Source: an uncultured Acetatifactor sp. (GTDB lineage: Bacteria; Bacillota; Clostridia; Lachnospirales; Lachnospiraceae). Taken from it: 64,000 nt of DNA. Made by a program: the position numbers and the translations under genes. This document shows positions 40,264 to 48,409 of the stretch, piece after piece. Each line of letters starts with the position of its first letter. Position 1 is the first letter of the stretch. The stretch covers positions 27,845 through 91,844 of the forward strand of contig NZ_CAJUCP010000017.1 in assembly GCF_910585425.1 (NCBI RefSeq), read 5' to 3'. Under the pieces are notes generated by a model that searched no databases, was not told the DNA's origin, and was given only the letters and a program-made list of their open reading frames with translations.

Positions 40264-42294
40264 TCACTCGGCCAGCGTTTCCCACTCCGCATACAACCGC
40301 TCCAGCTCCTCCTGGATGCGGGCCTGTTCCGTGGTGAGCTCCTGGAGCCTGGCCACCTGGGTGCCGATGGCTGGGTCGGACAGCAGGCTGTCGATTTCCC
40401 CGCTCCGGTCCTCCAGGGCGGCGATTTTCTCCTCGCATTTCTTCAGGGCGTTCTCCTTCTTGCGTATCCTGGCCTGTTCCTCCTTTTTGGCGATCCAGTC
40501 CTGCTTCGCGTCGGATCGGGCAGCCCCGCCGGAGGCGGAAGCGCCGTCCTGCCTGCCCTCGGGGGAGGCGGAGAGACTGCCCGCGGCGCCGGGCAGCCGT
40601 GCGGGATTCCCGGTCCCCTCCCGGCCTGCCCCGGCGCCGGAAGCCGCCCCGGCCAGCGAAGCCCCGGCAGCTCCCACAGCAGCCATCACGGTGTCATGCT
40701 TTTCCAGATAGTAATCATAATTGCCGATATAGTTCACGAACCTCTGGGCCGTCAGATCCAGGATCCGGTGGGCCGTCCTGTTGATGAAGTATCTGTCATG
40801 GGACACGTACAGCACGGTGCCCTCATAGCTGTTCAGCGCGTCCTCCAGGATCTCCTTGGAGGCGATGTCCAGATGGTTGGTGGGCTCGTCCAGGATCAGG
40901 AAATTGGCATTGCCCAGCATGAGCTTGGCCAGGGAGACCCGGCCCCGCTCCCCGCCGCTCAAATCCCCGATGTGCTTGAACACGTCGTCCCCGGTGAATA
41001 GAAAAGCGGCCAGGATATTGCGGATTTCCGTATTGTTCAGATAGGGATAATCGTCCGAGATCTCCTCGAACAATGTCTTCTCGCCGTGGAGCACATGGTG
41101 TTCCTGGTCGTAATAGCCGATCTCCACGTTCATGCCGAGCCGAAAGCTCCCGCTGTCCGGCGGCAGCACACGGTTCAGGATTTTCAAAAGCGTGGTCTTC
41201 CCCGTGCCGTTGTCGCCGATCACGGCCACATGTTCCCCGCGCTTGATCTCAAAATCCACGTTTTCGAACAGGAGCTGGCGGCCGAAGGCCTTGCTGAGCT
41301 TTTCCACGGTGAGCACATCGTTCCCGCTCTGCTTCCTGGGGGTGAGGCGGATGCGCATGTCCGTCCGGACTTCCGTGGGCTTCTCCAGCACATCCATCTT
41401 CTCCAAGAGCTTCGCCCTGCTCTCGGCCCGGCGGACGGATTTCTCCGTATTGTAGGAGCGGAGCTTCTCGATGACCTCCTCCTGATGCCTGATCTCCCGC
41501 TGCTGGTTCAGATAGGCGGTTATGGCGGCGGCCCGCAGCTGCTCCTTCTTCACGGCATAGTCCGAATAGTTCCCGGAGAAGACCGTGGACCTGGTCTGGT
41601 CGATTTCGATGACCTTGGTGGCGATCCGATCCAGGAAATAGCGGTCGTGGGACACGATGATGACTGCTCCCTTGTAGTTCATCAGGTAGGTCTCCAGCCA
41701 GGCGATGGAGTTCATGTCCAGGTGGTTGGTGGGCTCGTCCAGGATGATCAGGTCGGGCCTGCGCAGCAGGAGCTTGCCCAGGGCCACCCGGGTCTTCTGG
41801 CCTCCGGAGAGAGTGGACACGGATTTCCCGAATTCCTCCTCCGCAAAGCCCAGACCCTTCAGCACGCCTGTGATTTCGCTCTTATAGGAATAGCCGCCTC
41901 CCGTCTCAAAGGCGTGGGTCAGGGAGCTGTACTGCTTCATCAGGGCCTCCAGGGCGCTCCCTTCTTTTTCCGGCATGGCCAGCTCGCACTCCCGGATGCG
42001 GCGCTCTAAATCGATCAGATTCTGCTTCACCGACAGCACCTCCTCATAGATGGTGTTGGCAGTGTCCACGGCCCCGTCCTGGGCCAGATACCCCAGGGTC
42101 TTGCCTCTGGAGAGGGTGACGGCCCCTGCGTCCGGCTCCATCTCCCCCACCAGGATGCGCAGCAGCGTGGTCTTCCCGGCGCCGTTGATGCCCACGATGG
42201 CCGCCTTCTCGTAATCTTCTATATGGAAGCCGACATTTTCCAGAACCCTGTTCTCCAGGAACGCTTTGCTTATATTGTGACAAGACAGTACCAT
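40264..42294 (-). CDS. ABC-F family ATPase (Uup/YdiF-like), with long low-complexity tail linker
   Basis: A 676-residue protein with two ABC domains joined by the P-site tRNA-interaction linker, and no membrane segments. Domain 1: GINGAGKTTLLRIL, LSGGQKTRVALGKLLLRRPD, IILDEPTNHLDMNS; domain 2: GDNGTGKTTLLKIL, LSGGERGRVSLAKLMLG, ILDEPTNHLDIASK. A Gly/Ala/Ser-rich segment of about 60 residues (about 535-590) separates domain 2 from a coiled C-terminal tail. ABC-F proteins act on ribosomes (translation factors or antibiotic protection). The ATG follows AGGAGAAAGG. Confidence 0.92.
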   Translation of the reverse strand: MVLSCHNISKAFLENRVLENVGFHIEDYEKAAIVGINGAGKTTLLRILVGEMEPDAGAVTLSRGKTLGYLAQDGAVDTANTIYEEVLSVKQNLIDLERRIRECELAMPEKEGSALEALMKQYSSLTHAFETGGGYSYKSEITGVLKGLGFAEEEFGKSVSTLSGGQKTRVALGKLLLRRPDLIILDEPTNHLDMNSIAWLETYLMNYKGAVIIVSHDRYFLDRIATKVIEIDQTRSTVFSGNYSDYAVKKEQLRAAAITAYLNQQREIRHQEEVIEKLRSYNTEKSVRRAESRAKLLEKMDVLEKPTEVRTDMRIRLTPRKQSGNDVLTVEKLSKAFGRQLLFENVDFEIKRGEHVAVIGDNGTGKTTLLKILNRVLPPDSGSFRLGMNVEIGYYDQEHHVLHGEKTLFEEISDDYPYLNNTEIRNILAAFLFTGDDVFKHIGDLSGGERGRVSLAKLMLGNANFLILDEPTNHLDIASKEILEDALNSYEGTVLYVSHDRYFINRTAHRILDLTAQRFVNYIGNYDYYLEKHDTVMAAVGAAGASLAGAASGAGAGREGTGNPARLPGAAGSLSASPEGRQDGASASGGAARSDAKQDWIAKKEEQARIRKKENALKKCEEKIAALEDRSGEIDSLLSDPAIGTQVARLQELTTEQARIQEELERLYAEWETLAE

Positions 42295-42385
42295 TGTTCT
42301 ATCCTTTCTCCTGTGAAATCCTCTTGGCTTCCTATTTTACATGATAGGAAGGTTCTTTGCAAGGGTAACGCCGGCGAAGTTGCGA

Positions 42386-42579
42386 AGCAGCTTTTAAGTG
42401 CCGCTCTTTTGTGGCGCTTTTTGCTGTTGGAAAGGTTACTGTCCACTCGGTGCCGCCGCGAGGTGTTTTCATGCGTATTCTGCATGAAAATCCCGAGACA
42501 GCATGCGCCAAAATGAGTTCTTTTGCTCATTTTGTGTGCATCAAGTTACAGTTCACGGAAAACCGTGAACTGTAACTTG
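42386..42579. repeat. Cluster of four hairpins between ABC-F gene and arsR-type gene
   Basis: Four stems in 190 bases: about 42386-42427 (AAGTGCCGC/GTGGCGCTT with wobble pairs); 42466-42490 (TTTTCATGC/GCATGAAAA); 42509-42534 (CAAAATGAG/CTCATTTTG); and 42542-42579, a perfect 17-bp stem (CAAGTTACAGTTCACGG with its complement, AAAA loop). The last overlaps a minus-strand promoter: TTGACA (42592-42597), 17-bp spacer, TACAGT (42569-42574). The leader so defined precedes the ABC-F gene, whose expression may be attenuated. No gene is seen in 42295-42704. Confidence 0.6.
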
Positions 42580-42614
42580 GAAAGCGGGAACTGTCAACGC
42601 GGATGAAAAAGGAT

Positions 42615-42643
42615 TTGCGTGAAAAAGGAAATTGTTGTAAAAT
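42615..42643 (+). promoter_or_regulatory. Promoter of arsR-type gene
   Basis: TTGCGT (42615-42620), 17-bp spacer, TAAAAT (42638-42643), preceded by TG. Placed 62 bases before the regulator start. No clear 12-2-12 ArsR operator is recognised by eye. Confidence 0.55.
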
Positions 42644-42704
42644 AGCTTTAGTAGCGAAAAGTTTTCAGAGAATGCGTTTCAGAGAAGGGAAGAAGAGGGT
42701 GCCG

Positions 42705-43049
42705 ATGGAAGAGAATGCGTACCTCCATGTGGACGGAGGGACTTTGAAGCTGATAGATGAGAAGATGCCGCCCCAGGAGGAGCTGCTGGACCTGGCGGAG
42801 TTCTTCAAGGTGTTCGGGGACGGCACGCGCCTGAAGATCCTGTACGTGCTGTTGGCCGCGGAGATGTGCGTCTACGACATCGCCATGGTGCTGGGCATGT
42901 CCCAGTCGGCGATCTCCCACCAGCTGCGGGTGCTGAAGCAGATGGACCTGGTGAAAAACCGCCGGGAGGGCAAGACCATATTCTACTCCCTGGCGGATTC
43001 CCATATCGTCACGATTTTAAGCCAGGGTCTGGATCATATCGAGGAGTGA
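42705..43049 (+). CDS. ArsR/SmtB-family metal sensor (SmtB/CzrA-like)
   Basis: A 114-residue winged helix: AEFFKVFGDGTRLKILYVLL, then MCVYDIAMVLGMSQSAISHQ and LRVLKQMDLVKNRREGKTIF. The alpha-5 metal site is intact as Asp98-x-His100-x10-His111-x2-Glu114 (ADSHIVTILSQGLDHIEE), the Zn/Co site of SmtB and CzrA; the alpha-3 site has one Cys (Cys55) only. Zinc would release it from DNA. No efflux pump follows: the next gene is on the other strand, so its target is elsewhere or its own promoter. ATG 42705 follows AGAGGG. Confidence 0.9.
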   Translation: MEENAYLHVDGGTLKLIDEKMPPQEELLDLAEFFKVFGDGTRLKILYVLLAAEMCVYDIAMVLGMSQSAISHQLRVLKQMDLVKNRREGKTIFYSLADSHIVTILSQGLDHIEE

Positions 43050-43062
43050 GCGGCGGGACGGA

Positions 43063-44088
43063 TCAGTCCTGCGCCGCCGCGTCCTTTGCCGCCTGGAACA
43101 CCTCATAGCCGCTGCTGCCCAGCGGGGAGTGGTAAATGGTGGTGTCGTCCTGGAATTCCTGGAAGTACACATACCGGGAGGTCATGTTGATGTTGTGGTA
43201 GATGCCCTCGGCGATTACCGTAGGGTTGCTGCCGTCCGTCCCTATGCATTTCAGGGCGGCGTCCTGCCCGTTGGTCTGGTAGTAGACATAGCCGCCGCCC
43301 ACATTGAAGCATTCGATGCGCTCATCGGCCAGCACCTGGATCACGTCCTGGGAGCGGGAGTAGCGGCAGAGCCTGTAGTCGTTTGCTACGTCCATGTAGT
43401 ACACATAATCCCCCTCCAGCACCGGATTCCACAGATTGCCCCGCCAGATTTCCCTGGGAGCGTCCGTGGCGGTGTCCAGGGCGTAGAGGAAGTGGTTGCC
43501 CTGGGTGCCGTTGTAGTAGATGATGCCGTTCTCGGCGCAGGCGGGGTTGATCTGGTAGTCGGCCAGCTTCACTTCATCGGAATTGTCTATCTTCATCTTG
43601 GAGAAGGACACCTTGTCATTGTCGGCGGTGAGGAAGTAGAGGTAGTTGTTCACCAACTGCCCGGTCACCACCACCTTCGTGGTCAGGGAGGTGGCATTGC
43701 TGCCGTTGAGCCTGCAGCGCTGGAAGGTCCTCATGCCCAGGGCGCCGGAGAAGCCTGCGTCCTCGTAGGAGATGCCCGTGTGGTAGTAGTAAAGGTAACT
43801 GCCTCCGGCCAGGATGTTGCGGGTCTCCAGGGAATTGAGCCTGCGGAAATCCGTCTCGTCCGGATTCATGGCGAAGAGGCCGCCGCCGGGGAAGGAATTG
43901 AGGAAATAGACGGTCCCGTCGTATTCGCAGAAGCGCCCGTCATTGTTCAGGTTGCCGGCAGTGTTGCCCACGGTTCCGTCAGGGTTCATCCGGACCCGCT
44001 GGGACAGGACCAGGATGGCCACTATGCCTGCCAGCAGAGCGACGATGATAATGCCCAGTACGATTTTTACGGATTTTTTCAATCTCAT
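43063..44088 (-). CDS. DUF5050-type beta-propeller protein, membrane-anchored
   Basis: A 341-residue protein with one N-terminal membrane anchor (IVLGIIIVALLAGIVAILVL) and an extracytoplasmic domain of repeating units with short strands (GRFCEYDGTVYFLNSFPGGG, NYLYFLTADNDKVSFSKMKI, GDYVYYMDVANDYRLCRYSR, SRYVYFQEFQDDTTIYHSPL), the DUF5050 propeller pattern. Function unknown; likely a surface sensor or wall-associated protein. I choose the start MRLKK (44086-44088), which has GGAGGAT 7 bases upstream, over the longer MEDIKMRLKK. Confidence 0.75.
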   Translation of the reverse strand: MRLKKSVKIVLGIIIVALLAGIVAILVLSQRVRMNPDGTVGNTAGNLNNDGRFCEYDGTVYFLNSFPGGGLFAMNPDETDFRRLNSLETRNILAGGSYLYYYHTGISYEDAGFSGALGMRTFQRCRLNGSNATSLTTKVVVTGQLVNNYLYFLTADNDKVSFSKMKIDNSDEVKLADYQINPACAENGIIYYNGTQGNHFLYALDTATDAPREIWRGNLWNPVLEGDYVYYMDVANDYRLCRYSRSQDVIQVLADERIECFNVGGGYVYYQTNGQDAALKCIGTDGSNPTVIAEGIYHNINMTSRYVYFQEFQDDTTIYHSPLGSSGYEVFQAAKDAAAQD

Positions 44089-44219
44089 TTTGATATCCTC
44101 CATCTGATGCCTTCTTTCATTCTTTCTTATTTTACACCCCTTTTTGCTTGCTATCAAGATTGTTTTGGTATAAGATAGAAAATAAGATGGAAAAAGATTA
44201 AGACAAAGGAGTCGCAGGT

Positions 44220-45344
44220 ATGGATCTGACAGAGTTGAGAGAACAGATTGACGCCATAGACGCCCGGATCGTGGAGCTGTTCGAGCAGCGCATGGATATC
44301 TGCGGGCAGGTGGCGGAATACAAGATTGCCGTGGGGAAAAATGTCTTCGACAAGACCAGGGAGGCGGAAAAGCTGGCGAAAGTGCGCTCCCTTGCCCACA
44401 ATGAATTCAATGGCTTCTGCACAGTGGAGCTGTTCGAGCAGATCATGTCCATGAGCAGGAAGCTCCAGTACAGGCTGCTGACGGAGAACGGGCGGCTGGA
44501 GAGCCTGCCCTTCATCGGCGTGGACAGGCTGGACACGGGAAACGCCAGGGTAGTGTTCCAGGGGGCCGAGGGAGCCTACTCCCAGGCGGCCATGACGCAG
44601 TTCTTCGGGGAGAGCGTGGCCAGCTTCCATGTGGACAGCTTCCGGGACGCCATGGACGCCATCGAGGAGGGCAGTGCGGATTTCGCGGTGCTTCCCATCG
44701 AGAACTCCACGGCGGGCATCGTCAGCGAGATATACGACCTGCTCCAGGAGTACGAGAATTATATCGTGGGGGAGCAGATCATCAAAATCGAGCACTGCCT
44801 CCTGGGGGTGCCGGGGGCGAAGACGGAGGACATCAGGACGGTCTATTCCCATCCCCAGTCCCTGATGCAGAGCGCAAAGTACCTGGGGCTCCACGACTGG
44901 CGGCAGGTCAGCATGCAGAACAATGCCTTCGCGGCCAGGAAGGTGGCGGAGGAGGGGGACAAGTCCCAGGCGGCCATCGCCAGCGAGCACGCGGGGGCGA
45001 TCTACGGGCTGGAGGTGCTGCAGCGGAGGGTGAATCATTCCGGCACCAATTCCACCAGGTTCATCATCGTCAGCGGCCGGAAGATTTTCAGGAGGGACGC
45101 GCAGAAGATATCGATCTGCTTCGAGGTGCCCCATGAGAGCGGCTCCCTGTACCACATGCTGTCCCATTTCATCTACAACCGTCTGAACATGACCAAGATC
45201 GAGAGCCGCCCCATAGAGGACAGGAACTGGGAGTACCGCTTCTTCATCGATTTCGAGGGGAACCTGTCGGACAGCGCCGTGAAGAACGCCCTGCGGGGGC
45301 TTCGGGAAGAGGCGCGGAACATGAAGATACTGGGGAATTATTAA
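44220..45344 (+). CDS. pheA: Bifunctional chorismate mutase / prephenate dehydratase
   Basis: A 374-residue P-protein for phenylalanine synthesis. Residues about 1-90 are an AroQ-type chorismate mutase (LREQIDAIDARIVELFEQRM, KIAVGKNVFDKTREAEKLAK). Then prephenate dehydratase (VFQGAEGAYSQAAMTQFFGE, then FAVLPIENSTAGIVSEIYDL), with catalytic Thr in NSTRFIIV, and a C-terminal ACT domain with the phenylalanine-binding ESRP (MTKIESRPIEDRNWEYRFF). Feedback inhibition by phenylalanine is expected. The final residues are unexceptional. Confidence 0.96.
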   Translation: MDLTELREQIDAIDARIVELFEQRMDICGQVAEYKIAVGKNVFDKTREAEKLAKVRSLAHNEFNGFCTVELFEQIMSMSRKLQYRLLTENGRLESLPFIGVDRLDTGNARVVFQGAEGAYSQAAMTQFFGESVASFHVDSFRDAMDAIEEGSADFAVLPIENSTAGIVSEIYDLLQEYENYIVGEQIIKIEHCLLGVPGAKTEDIRTVYSHPQSLMQSAKYLGLHDWRQVSMQNNAFAARKVAEEGDKSQAAIASEHAGAIYGLEVLQRRVNHSGTNSTRFIIVSGRKIFRRDAQKISICFEVPHESGSLYHMLSHFIYNRLNMTKIESRPIEDRNWEYRFFIDFEGNLSDSAVKNALRGLREEARNMKILGNY

Positions 45345-45405
45345 GAGGAAAGGACGGAAAGGACAGCGCTTTGGCCAGACGGGCGGGAGAGGGCGCAGAG
45401 GACAT

Positions 45406-46824
45406 ATGAGAGAGAAGGAACTGATCGTATACAGGACATTTCAGGAGGGAGAGCTGCTGCGGGACATGGCATGGCTCATGGACCACTATGAGGAGGCAGG
45501 GCTGGGGGAAAACTACGTGTCAGGCAGGCCCTGCACGGTGGAAGCGGTGACGGAGCTGTTTTACGGCTGCATCCACAGGCTGATCGAGCTGGCGGGGACT
45601 TACGGCTTCCACGGCAACCTGTGGCACTGCTATCTGGCCAACCTCCTGGTGAACAATGAGAACAGCTACAGCCGGGGCTGCGAAATCCGGGGAGAAATCA
45701 AGGGGACGATTAACAGTGCGGTATTGCACGATATCATGATATTCAAGGAATTCTATGACTATGATTTCCAGCCCATGTGCCACAGGCTCCATGTGCCGGA
45801 ATTTTCCCTGATTGAAGAATACGAGAGCAGCAGCCTGGAGAGCAGGGTCTACAATACCAGGATCTGCGCCCGCATCTGTGAGCTGGCAGAGGACTTCTGC
45901 CGGGACGGCACGCCGGAGGAGATGAAGGACACCCTCACCCATTTCTATCGGGAATACGGGGTGGGGAAGTTCGGGCTGCACAAATCCTTCCGCATCGCGC
46001 ACGGAGCGCTGCGCGGGGATACAGGGGCGGAGGGGCATCCCGGGCCGGAGCGGGCAGGGATGGGGAACGGCGCGTCCGGGGGCATGCGGATTGAGCCTAT
46101 CCTGAACATCGCCCACGTGAAACTGGACGACCTGGTGGGCTATGAGCAGCAGAAGAAGAAGCTGCGGGACAACACGGAGGCCTTCGTCTCCGGGAGGAAG
46201 GCCAACAACTGTCTGCTCTTCGGCGACGCGGGCACGGGGAAATCCTCCTGCATCAAGGCCATCGCCAACGAGTATTACCACAGGGGGCTGCGGGTCATAG
46301 AGGTGTACAAGCACCAGTTCCAGGACTTGAATGAGGTCATCGGCCAGATAAAAGGCCGCAACTACAAATTCATCATTTTCATGGATGATCTGAGCTTCGA
46401 GGACTTCGAGATTGAATATAAATATCTAAAGGCAGTGATCGAGGGCGGACTGGAGAAGAAGCCGGAGAACGTGCTGATCTACGCCACCTCCAACCGCCGC
46501 CATCTGATCCGGGAGAACTACGGCGACAAGACAGAGGACGGACATCTGCCGGAAATCCGCCAGGACATGCACACCAGCGACACGGTGCAGGAGAAGCTGT
46601 CCTTGGTGTACCGCTTCGGCGTCACCATCTATTTCGGCGCGCCGGACAAGAGGCGCTTCCAGGAGATTGTGGGGGCGCTGGCGGACAGACACGGGATTGA
46701 AATGCCTCGGGAGGAGCTGCTGGCGGAGGCCAATAAATGGGAGCTGTCCCACGGAGGCCTCTCCGGCCGGACGGCCCAGCAGTTCATCGATTATACATTG
46801 GGGATGCAGAACTGGAATAAATAA
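45406..46824 (+). CDS. ATP-binding protein of the DUF815 family
   Basis: A 472-residue AAA-type ATPase. The N-terminal 200 residues are family-specific; the C-terminal domain has Walker A NNCLLFGDAGTGKSSCIKAI, Walker B FIIFMDDLSFEDFEIEYKYL and the sensor TSNRRHLIRENYGD, all typical of DUF815. An insertion of about 25 Gly/Ala/Glu-rich residues (near 205-230) lies between the two parts. Cellular role unknown. Starts after GGACATATG; ends 22 bases before the ppx-type gene. Confidence 0.88.
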   Translation: MREKELIVYRTFQEGELLRDMAWLMDHYEEAGLGENYVSGRPCTVEAVTELFYGCIHRLIELAGTYGFHGNLWHCYLANLLVNNENSYSRGCEIRGEIKGTINSAVLHDIMIFKEFYDYDFQPMCHRLHVPEFSLIEEYESSSLESRVYNTRICARICELAEDFCRDGTPEEMKDTLTHFYREYGVGKFGLHKSFRIAHGALRGDTGAEGHPGPERAGMGNGASGGMRIEPILNIAHVKLDDLVGYEQQKKKLRDNTEAFVSGRKANNCLLFGDAGTGKSSCIKAIANEYYHRGLRVIEVYKHQFQDLNEVIGQIKGRNYKFIIFMDDLSFEDFEIEYKYLKAVIEGGLEKKPENVLIYATSNRRHLIRENYGDKTEDGHLPEIRQDMHTSDTVQEKLSLVYRFGVTIYFGAPDKRRFQEIVGALADRHGIEMPREELLAEANKWELSHGGLSGRTAQQFIDYTLGMQNWNK

Positions 46825-46846
46825 TAATTTTGGAGGTGATTTGTGG

Positions 46847-48385
46847 ATGGGCATCAGGACTTTCGCTGCCATCGACGTGGGCAGCTATGAGCTGACGCTG
46901 AAGATATTCGAATTTTCCGGCAAACACAACATGCGGGAGATCGACTGCGTCAGCAAGCGCCTGGATCTGGGCTCCGATACCTACGCCACGGGCAAGATCG
47001 GCAATGAGAAGATGGATGAGCTCTGCCGGACGCTGCATGATTTCTCCGATATCATGAAGGCCTATAAGGTGGAGAACTACAGGGCTTACGGCACCAGCGC
47101 CATCCGTGAGACGGAGAACACTACCATCGTGCAGGACAGGATAGCCCAGCGCACGGGGATCAAGGTGGAGATTCTGAACAATTCCGAACAGCGGTTCATG
47201 GACTACAAGTCTATCGCCTCCAAGGGCGAGAGCTTCCGGAAGATTATCGAGGAGAAGACGGCCATTCTGGACATAGGCGGGGGCAGCATCCAGCTGTCGC
47301 TGTTCGACAACGACACGCTGGTCTCCACCCAGAACGTGCGCCTGGGGGTGCTGCGGATCCAGGACTATCTGAACCGATTCGATGTAAAGGGCTCCCAGAT
47401 GGAGGAGGTCATCTATGAGATGGCCATGGCCAGGCTGGATACCTATGAGAAGCTTTATCTGAAGGACAGGGGGATACAGAACCTGATCATCGTGGACGAC
47501 TATCTTTCGCCCTGGGCGGTGAAGAAAAACGGCGGCGACAGCGCCAGGGCGGTTCTGGACGCGGAGAGCTTCGGCAGGGTCTTCGAGGTGCTGCGCAGCC
47601 AGAACCCGGTGAAAATCGCCGCCGCCATGGACATCCCTCAGGAGAGGATTCCCCTGGTGTTCATCAGCGCCGTCCTGATCAAGTGCATCGCGGAGCTGAT
47701 GGGGGTGAAGCGGATCTGGACGCCGGGGGTGACGCTCTGCGACGGCATCGCCTATGAATACGCGGAACAAATAAGGATGTTCCGGGGGGAGCACGACTTC
47801 GAGGAGGATATCATCGCATGCGCTTTCAATATCAGCAAGCGGTACATGGTGAGCAGGAAGCGCTCTGAGACATTGGACAATATCACTACCACGATTTTCG
47901 ACAGCTTAAGGAGGGTGCACGGCCTGGGCAAGCGGGAGCGGCTCTGTCTGCGGCTGGCGGCGATCCTCCATGACTGTGGGAAATACATCAGCCTGGTGAA
48001 CACGGGGGAGACCTCCTATCAGATCATCATGGCGACGGAGATCATCGGTCTGTCCCAGCAGGAGAGGGAGATCGTGGCGAATGTGGTGCGGTTCAACCAC
48101 AGCAGGTTCGTCTATGATGTGCAGCGAATAGGCAGCCTGGAGCGGGAGGCGTTTCTCGTGGTGGCCAAGCTGACAGCCATCCTGCGCCTGGCAAGCTGCC
48201 TGGACAGGAGCCACAAGCAGAAGCTGAAAGGTCTGCGGGCCACGTTTAAGGACAGCCAGCTGATCCTCACGGTGGATACCCAGGCGGACATCGTTCTGGA
48301 GAAGGGCTTCGTGGAGGCCAATGCGGAATTCTTCGAAGAGGTGTTCAGCGTGGAGCCGGTTCTGAAGCAGAGAAAAATATTTTGA
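46847..48385 (+). CDS. ppx: Exopolyphosphatase / GppA-type phosphatase with C-terminal HD-like domain
   Basis: A 512-residue protein. The actin-like Ppx/GppA fold occupies about 1-300: AAIDVGSYELTLKIFEF, AYGTSAIRETENT and ILDIGGGSIQLSLFDNDTLV. From about 310 there is an HD-like domain with AAILHDCGKYISLVNTGETS. It removes terminal phosphate from polyphosphate or pppGpp. It is directly upstream of ppk1, giving a polyphosphate synthesis and breakdown pair. GGAGGTGAT six bases before ATG 46847 fixes the start. Confidence 0.92.
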   Translation: MGIRTFAAIDVGSYELTLKIFEFSGKHNMREIDCVSKRLDLGSDTYATGKIGNEKMDELCRTLHDFSDIMKAYKVENYRAYGTSAIRETENTTIVQDRIAQRTGIKVEILNNSEQRFMDYKSIASKGESFRKIIEEKTAILDIGGGSIQLSLFDNDTLVSTQNVRLGVLRIQDYLNRFDVKGSQMEEVIYEMAMARLDTYEKLYLKDRGIQNLIIVDDYLSPWAVKKNGGDSARAVLDAESFGRVFEVLRSQNPVKIAAAMDIPQERIPLVFISAVLIKCIAELMGVKRIWTPGVTLCDGIAYEYAEQIRMFRGEHDFEEDIIACAFNISKRYMVSRKRSETLDNITTTIFDSLRRVHGLGKRERLCLRLAAILHDCGKYISLVNTGETSYQIIMATEIIGLSQQEREIVANVVRFNHSRFVYDVQRIGSLEREAFLVVAKLTAILRLASCLDRSHKQKLKGLRATFKDSQLILTVDTQADIVLEKGFVEANAEFFEEVFSVEPVLKQRKIF

Positions 48386-48409
48386 TACAGGTTATGGGGG
48401 TGTAAAGTT

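Noticed and set aside
42270..42530. 86-codon minus-strand frame overlapping the ABC-F start, as a leader peptide
   Set aside because: It spans all hairpins and overlaps the ABC-F start in another frame; coding character is poor. A short leader peptide cannot be excluded.
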